Below are positions 57,841 to 64,000 of a DNA stretch of 64,000 bases, piece after piece. The stretch comes from Strigamia acuminata (taxonomy: Eukaryota; Arthropoda; Chilopoda; Geophilomorpha; Linotaeniidae), in contig OX442314.1 of the NCBI GenBank assembly GCA_949358305.1, forward strand, positions 45,392,581 to 45,456,580, read 5' to 3'. Each line of letters begins with the position of its first letter. The stretch's first letter is position 1. The translations under genes were made by a program, and so were the position numbers. The notes beneath the pieces are model-generated. The model did no database searches, had not been told where the DNA came from, and saw only the letters and a program-made list of their open reading frames with translations.

Positions 57841-58667
57841 ACTATTTACATCAACACCACACTATTTATCAGCACACTATTTACTCTATGCTATTTATCT
57901 GCTATTTATTCATTTTCAGTTTGTTTCCAACTTAAGAATTCAGAAAACTGGATTTACTGGGAATTAGAAAAAAATTATTTCATCCAAAAACAAAATCTGG
58001 CATAAACTCGTAATTAGACCTTACAAAACCACTATTAATGGAGAGAAAAATCATAAAATTATTTTAATTTGTTGGAACAAGTTTATTTTTGTTCCTTGCA
58101 CAAATATTTTCTACAGCATTTGTCTGAAAGTCGCACAAAAATGCATTTTTTACTAAAGATTATTGAACATTCAAAACCATATGGCCTCTTTCGGCCACCG
58201 TACTGTCAAATAGTACCTCTAAGCATAGAGTATCGGTCTTTGTTTAGTTGTTGATGCTCTCAGCAGAGCCAAGCGCGCGTTAAATATTTTAAGAAAAAAA
58301 TGGTGCCGGGCAGCTTATTTATATCACTTATCTCGTTTCTATGGATATCGACAACAATTTCACGTGCGTAACTCACTTTTAGCAAGAGATTCTCGTTGAT
58401 TTTAATTTATTTCTTCAATAGTTGCCTGCCGAATTCCGTTCGTAATACAAGGCCATTGGTTTTCAAGGGAAAATGGTGTCAACACGGTTACGGAATTCGA
58501 TTCAAATTCGATGACAAACAGAGGAACGTGTTTAGACATAGGAAACACGAATAATGACAATTTTACATTTGTTTTTCAGACCAAGTATTTTATTTTTATT
58601 TTTTTCTTTCGGTGCCAGAACGAGGGTGTTATAGGCGGGCGGTGACAAATGATCAGCGGTTAAATCG
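57841..58667. other. Upstream region of the last gene, no gene recognised
   Basis: AT-rich, with a possible promoter stretch near 58315 (TATTTATATCAC). Two short ORFs (57772-58005, 58069-58254) lack recognisable features. Confidence 0.4.
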
Positions 58668-61600
58668 ATGGGCGGTGCCGCTGAGGCTGTTTTGCATTTT
58701 GTGCTTCTTTTTGCATGTAATGTGCCAGTGTTTTCGGTTTTAAAGTGCAGTTTTGCATACTGGTAGTGTTTTTGAATAGAATATTGAAGGTTTATTTCGT
58801 GGATATGGATTTTATTTGTGTTAAGGAATGTTCATTTCTGGTAGAAATGTCAGTTTGTGGTGAAAATGGGGTTAATTTTGGTGTAAAAAGTTTATTTTCG
58901 TAATTGGAAGTGAAGTTTTGTGGCTGAAAGGACTAAAAATACGTGAGAAATTGTTTGTTCGTGTAAAAATTGTCAATTTCGGAATGAAAACCTTAAATTT
59001 ATGTCCAATAATGTCTAACTTTTGCTCAAAAAAATTCTAATGTGGTCCAAAATGGTCAAATTATTGTCTAGAAGGTAAAATTTAATCCAAAAATGTCAAA
59101 TTTGCTCGAAAAATGTTAAATTTAGTCCAAAAATGTCAAATTTAGTTCATAAATGTCAAATTTTGTCCAAATTTTGTCTAAAAATGTCAAATTTTGTCCA
59201 AATTTTGTCTAAAAATGTCAAATTTTGTCCAAATTTTGTCTAAAAATGTCAAATTTTGTCCAAATTTTGTCTAAAAATGTCAAATTTTGTCCAAATTTTG
59301 TCTAAAAATGTCAAATTTTCCAAATTTTGTCTAAAAATGTCAAATTTTGTCCAAATTTTGTCTAAAAATGTCAAATTTTGTCCAAATTTTGTCTAAAAAT
59401 GTCAAATTGTGTCTAAAAATGTCAAATTTTGTCCAAATTTTGTCTAAAAATGTCAAATTTTGTCCAAATTTTGTCTAAAAATGTCAAATTTTGTCCAAAT
59501 TTTGTCTAAAAATGTCAAATTTTGTCCAAATTTTGTCTAAAAATGTCATATTTTGTCCAAAAATGTCAAATTTCGTCCAAAAATGTCAAATTTCGTCCAA
59601 AAATGTCATATTTCGTCCAAAAATGTCAAATTTCGCCAAAAAATTATCGAAATTTAGTCCAAAAATGGTGACGGGTCATTTTTGATCTTAAATAACACAA
59701 TTTGTCGTAAATATTGTAATTTTGCACTTATTTCGTGCATAAAACAGCCTCTCAAATTCATTCTGGCGTCTACTGAGCCCCGAACACTCACTATCTCACC
59801 GAATATTTCTTATTAATCGAATCAACTCCTCAATTTTTATCACACTTTTTCTTTTTCTTTTCAGTAACTGTTATTCATGTGTTCGCATTTTAGTCCGCAC
59901 AATCAACCTAGTGGAGAAATTAGAAAGTACAATCCCGAATTTCATTAAATTAAATTAAATTAAACCATTTTCATAATAACACTTTTCAATTTCGCAGCCG
60001 AATGCGTCAATTTGCCGTTCGGTACCCCACCAACCCTGTCGGAAGTGTGCAAATACCTCGACTCGACGCAGAACATGATAACGATGTTCAACGAGAACCC
60101 GACGCCATTGAATTGCCGCTCCAGCTTGGAAGGTGTTTGGCATTTCGCGTACCAGCGCCGCGACATGTTCACCGGCGAGTGCGCGAACCGCGAGGCGAAC
60201 ATCACGTCGTGCCAGACCCCTGGCACGCAGTTTAACATAGAAAATCAGCAGTTTATTATTAATTATAAGAAATGCGAGGGAATGGATAAAAGTATCGATG
60301 CTGGTGAGTGCAGTTTTATTTATTTTTTAGGTTTTTGAGTAAAATGTGTTGATTTCTTTCATGATTTTTTTGCAGATGTTTACTATAGTTGTTTGGGCGA
60401 TTGGTTTGTGGATAAAAATCACTATTTTGCAGCTGTGAACTCGAAGGAGTCGCGAAAGGAGGAAAAATATCGATGTTTTGTATGTATAGAATTGTGAAAT
60501 GTTATTGCCATGATGTGAAATGAAATTGCATTGTTTTTGGTGTATCTACGTTCATTTCTGCACGTAGAAGTGATGGTTAGGTTTATTTTTACACGTTAAG
60601 ATGCATTTTACACCAAACAATGCATTTTTTGCACAAAACAAATAAATTTTTGCATCAAACAATGCATTTTTCGCATCACAAAATGCATTTTTCGCATCAC
60701 AAAATGCAATTTTCGCAGCAAATAATGCAATTTTTGCATAATACAATACATTATTTGCTACAAATGCTTATTTACACATGGATAACACCTATAAATGCTT
60801 ATTTACACATGGATAACACTTATAAATGCTTATTTACACATGGATAACACCTATAAATGCTTATTTACACATGGATAACACCTATAAATGCTTATTTACA
60901 CATGGATAACACCTATAAATGCTTATTTACACATGGATAACACCTATAAATGCTTATTTACACATGGATAATACCTATACATGCTTATTTTCACATGAAT
61001 AATATCTAGAAACGCTTGTTTTTAATGTTTACACTTGGATAACATCTAGAAATGCTTATTTACACATAGATAACACTCATTTCCATGTATTTGCGACATA
61101 CAATTCAAATTTACACGTAGAAAAGCTTATTTACACATAGAAATGCATTATTATATTATTTTTGTTTCTAAAATGATTTTATTTTTATTTTTTTTTTTTA
61201 GTTGAAAAATCGTGACGACGATTTATACCTTGGAATCTCAATTACCCCGGACTGCAGCGTGCTTAAAACTCCACAAGAAAGTCCCGAGCGGCTTCATTTA
61301 ACCCCTGCCAAAGCCGAGATTGTCATTCCCGGTTGCAATTTCCCACAAAATTTCACCGGCTCATGGATCAACACGGCAAACATCGACGCCGAGGTGGTCA
61401 TGAATACTACGCACATCATTGAAACGTGGCACCCGGACACTTACCGATATCGAAGACACATCTACGTGTGCCAAGAGCAGCGCGGAAGTCGCTACATGTT
61501 GGCCAGATTGGGTGTTGACGGATGGTAACTTGAGTAGTTTTTCACTTTGCTGTCTGTCAGGGGCCCCAAAATTTAATATTTTATCATTTTACAGATTTAT

Positions 61601-62614
61601 TGAACTCCTTCATATTTTTACGAGACCCCAAATTAAGGGTGCGTTTGAATCGGTTTAAAAATTTCGGATGGATAAACCAATTATCCAATCCTATCTGTAA
61701 AAAAAATGGTGGCCCATCCAATCCTATCCTGATTCAATTCAAACAGACTGCGGATTGTGGATAGAATCGAGTCCCAAACATCTAAACGTCTCAAAATGAT
61801 GAATTAAGTGCAAAAATGATCAAAAGCTGATGAATTAAGTGCAAAAATGACCAAAAACTGATGAATTAAGTGCAAAAATGACCAAAAACTGATAAATTAA
61901 GTGCAAAAATGACCAAAAACTGATGAGTTAAATGCAAAATGACCAAAAACTGATGAATTAAGCACAGAAATGACCAAAAAAAATTGAATCATGTGCAAAA
62001 TTGACCAAAAAAAGTCGAAAAGTGGGGAAAAAAAGTTTTTAAAATTATGTGCATTTAAATCCCTCACTTTGGCATAAGCACCACAAACTCAAAAAAAATT
62101 TATTTCATTTACAGCAAAAAAATTTTGGATTATAATGATCGGTTTTGGTTGTTTTCCCCAATCCTATCCAGAATATATGGATAAAATTTTGGATTATCCA
62201 ATGCGATTAAAAAAAAATCGGATCGATTTGGGACCATCCGAATCCGACTCAATTCAATCCGAACTCGGTTTGTATCCTATCCGACCGCACCCTTACCCCA
62301 AATATGGAGCCCCATATTTCCTGTACATTTTGGATGGGCCAATTTTTTTGTGGTGGGTTGTTGGGCTCCGTATTGTCACGCGTACAAGCAGTACTGTAAA
62401 CCAGCGGGCTTTGACTCAACATGTTAAATAATTGAATTTAATGTTTAATTTTTCAGTCAAAAGGATTACATTTGCTATGAATTTCTCGCTCGGCATCACA
62501 ATATCATTCGGTTCAGAAAGGGAAATGCGATGTGGATTAATCGATTCCATACTGTCTGTTCGTGGGTTTCGTTCCCAAACAAACTAGATTGGAGTTACAA
62601 CATCATGATTTGTA

Positions 62615-62652
<38 letters not shown>

Positions 62653-63660
62653 GTTTTAAAAAAATTGTGTAAATTGTTTTTATAGTGAAGGATCCGATAC
62701 CGATCCGGTGTCCGATCGCCGGGAAATTCAGGTTTGATCAGCGGGGCGACATTCCGTTCACGACGCGAATCAGGGGTGGAATTACGCAGTCGCCCCGGCC
62801 TAACGTGTATTGCAAGGAAAATATATCGGATTTTTCCGTTTGCGATGGTGACCAGCGACAAATTTTAATCGATGCCAATTATTGCTTGTCGGTGGATTAT
62901 CTGGGCCGACCAGTCGACATTTACAGTAAGTATGATTCTTTTTTTTGAGAAAAGAATATTTTTATGCGAAATAAACCAATTTATGCATTAAAAGCCAAAA
63001 AAATTAACTTTTATGACATCAAAAAATGCATTGCGACACCAAACAGAGCATTTTTATGGAAAAAAATGATTTATGCTAAAAAAAAATCCATGCTTAAGCC
63101 TAAAAATCATATTTTCGTAATGCTCAAAGAATGCATTACAGTACTAACAAAAATCATTACAGTGCTCAAAAAATGTATTTTTAAGCTCAAAAAATTTATT
63201 TTTCAGCTCAAAAAATTTATTTTTAAGCTCAAAAAATTTATTTTTAAGCTCAAAAAATTTATTTTTAAGCTCAAAAAATTTATTTTTAAGCTCAAAAAAT
63301 TTATTTTTAAGCTCAAAAAATTTATTTTTAAGCTCAAAAAATTTATTTTTAAGCTCAAAAAATTTATTTTTATTTCTATTTATTTGTATAACCATTTATC
63401 TTGTATTCTAGGTGATCCCGATTACATCATGAGCTGTGTTGGCTTTTGGAAAGAGAATCTCCGCTCTTACTTAATCACAACCGATGAGGAAGACGCGTTC
63501 AATCGCTTTCGTTGCTGGGTCTACCAGAGAGCCGATTTGAACAGTGTCATGATGTCATACGGCGTCGGTGACTATTGCAACACTAATCAACGCGTAGACA
63601 GCTTCAACTTTTCCGAAGGAGCCTCCACCGCCATCTACATGACGGAATACGAACGCGAAC
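58668..63660 (+). CDS. Secreted Cys-rich protein, DUF7042-DUF7045-like (5' part)
   Basis: Multi-exon gene running off the right edge. Secure exons: 59998-60303, 60376-60479, 61202-61524, 62457-62611, 62686-62925, 63412-63660, all GT-AG with consistent phases. A possible first exon is 58668-58716, encoding MGGAAEAVLHFVLLFA and splicing in phase to give a signal peptide before ECVNLPFG. The protein has many spaced cysteines and motifs such as YSCLGDWFVDKNHYF, KYRCF, GSWINTANIDAEVV, DGCQKDYIC, VYCKENISDFSVCD, YCLSVDYLGRPVDIY and CWVYQRADLN. The order and spacing resemble the conserved arthropod proteins annotated with DUF7042, DUF7043 and DUF7045, whose function is unknown. It is probably extracellular. 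The introns contain tandem arrays. The last exon ends in phase 1, so coding continues beyond the window. Confidence 0.75.
59040..59660 (+). repeat. 31-bp minisatellite in intron 1
   Basis: The core unit GTCCAAATTTTGTCTAAAAA plus TGTCAAATTTT repeats about twelve times with exact 31-bp spacing (for example 59165 and 59196). It is flanked by shorter, diverged variants. Confidence 0.95.
60600..60750 (+). repeat. 21-bp minisatellite in intron 3
   Basis: Units of AATGCATTTTTCGCATCAC plus AA, about six, increasingly diverged at the ends. Confidence 0.85.
60762..61060 (+). repeat. 31-bp minisatellite in intron 3
   Basis: AAATGCTTATTTACACATGG plus ATAACACCTAT repeats about eight times. Starts at 60762 and 60793 confirm the 31-bp spacing. 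Confidence 0.95.
61785..62000 (+). repeat. 31-bp minisatellite in intron 4
   Basis: GATGAATTAAGTGCAAAAAT plus GACCAAAAACT, about six or seven units at 31-bp spacing, unrelated in sequence to the arrays at 59040 and 60762. Confidence 0.92.
62619..62651 (+). repeat. Poly-T run after a splice donor
   Basis: About 35 T residues directly after GTAAG of the exon ending at 62611. Length is likely variable and prone to sequencing error. Confidence 0.9.
63165..63372 (+). repeat. 21-bp minisatellite in intron 6
   Basis: CTCAAAAAATTTATTTTTAA plus G, about nine to ten units. Because 21 is a multiple of three and the unit lacks stops, long spurious ORFs appear on both strands. Confidence 0.95.
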
Positions 63661-63719
63661 GTAAGTCCCGCACAATGCGAGCACGAAACGATCATTTTCC
63701 TTTATTCAGTTTTTGATGA

Positions 63720-64000
63720 GGTATGAGGTAAAGGAGGAAAAGGAAAAACGGGTAATTTTCTTATTTTCCATTTTTCTTATGGAAAATTCAACAGGAAAAC
63801 GAAAAAAGAAAAAAGGACCGTTTTTCTTATTTTCGTTTTCCTGTTGAAAACCGATAGGAAAAGGAACAAAGGAAAATGCTCGCTTTTTTATTTTCCTAAT
63901 TTCATTTTCCTAAAAAAAATTTTTCCAAGATTCTTTAATTGAACTACAAATTCTTTAATTAAACTACAAATTCTCTAACTAAACAACAAATTCTCTAACT
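63720..64000. repeat. Low-complexity GGAAAA/TTTTCC region and AAACTACAAATTCT repeats
   Basis: The intron after the last exon. GGAAAA and TTTTCC words alternate so the region can fold on itself. It ends in a short tandem array of AAATTCTTTAATT-type units cut by the window edge. Confidence 0.7.

Noticed and set aside
59491-59685. ORF reading KMSNFVQILSKN repeats
   Set aside because: By-product of the intron 1 minisatellite.
60552-60746. Minus-strand ORF rich in CDAKNAF repeats
   Set aside because: Generated by the 21-bp array in intron 3.
62964-63716. 250-codon ORF with KKFIFKL repeats
   Set aside because: It reads through the 21-bp intron minisatellite and enters the true exon at 63412. The repeat period is a multiple of three, so openness is automatic, and splice signals at 62926 and 63411 mark an intron.

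Overview
The window reads as AT-rich euchromatic or intergenic DNA of an animal, most likely an arthropod. The evidence is GT-AG introns (one only 56 bp), a pickpocket-like DEG/ENaC channel gene, a secreted cysteine-rich gene resembling the arthropod DUF7042-DUF7045 group, and insect-style Copia, BEL/Pao, piggyBac and hAT debris. I cannot name the species. Nothing bacterial is present: no operons, rRNA or CRISPR arrays.

Layout. 1-5200: repeat debris, a TCATTTCGTCGCC tandem/palindromic block, and a dead Ty3/gypsy pol fragment. 4897-25000: a three-level nest of LTR retrotransposons. A minus-strand Copia element (Copia-B) is split by a plus-strand Copia element (Copia-A, 7115-23839, 5-bp target duplication). 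Copia-A is itself split by a 9.3-kb element (10215-19558, 4-bp target duplication) with 1,925-bp LTRs whose only substantial ORF is a zinc-knuckle gag-like protein. That layout is a gag-only, terminal-repeat retrotransposon needing pol in trans. Removing each insertion restores an open frame in its host, so the insertions look recent. 25030-27725: a decayed BEL/Pao element with its 3' LTR. 27726-35300: dispersed repeats, dead Copia RNase H fragments and MITEs.

35310-38835: a host gene with two complete DEG/ENaC channel units in one head-to-tail reading unit. TM2 of the first and TM1 of the second lie in the same uninterrupted exon. 39607-41290: a dead Copia with a TTAA-flanked piggyBac-type MITE inside, abutting a BEL-like LTR. 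41290-57840: a mosaic of at least five dispersed repeat families with several precisely bounded MITEs, and a 1.37-kb element with 72-bp terminal inverted repeats carrying a broken, intronless serpin copy. 58668-64000: the 5' part of a secreted cysteine-rich protein gene, running off the right edge, whose introns hold tandem arrays with 31-bp and 21-bp periods.

Only two host genes are convincing (the tandem channel and the DUF704x-like gene). The rest is mobile or decayed DNA. The most unusual items are the concatenated channel, the gag-only LTR element with its duplicated primer-binding region, the serpin-bearing TIR element, and the 31/21-bp arrays.
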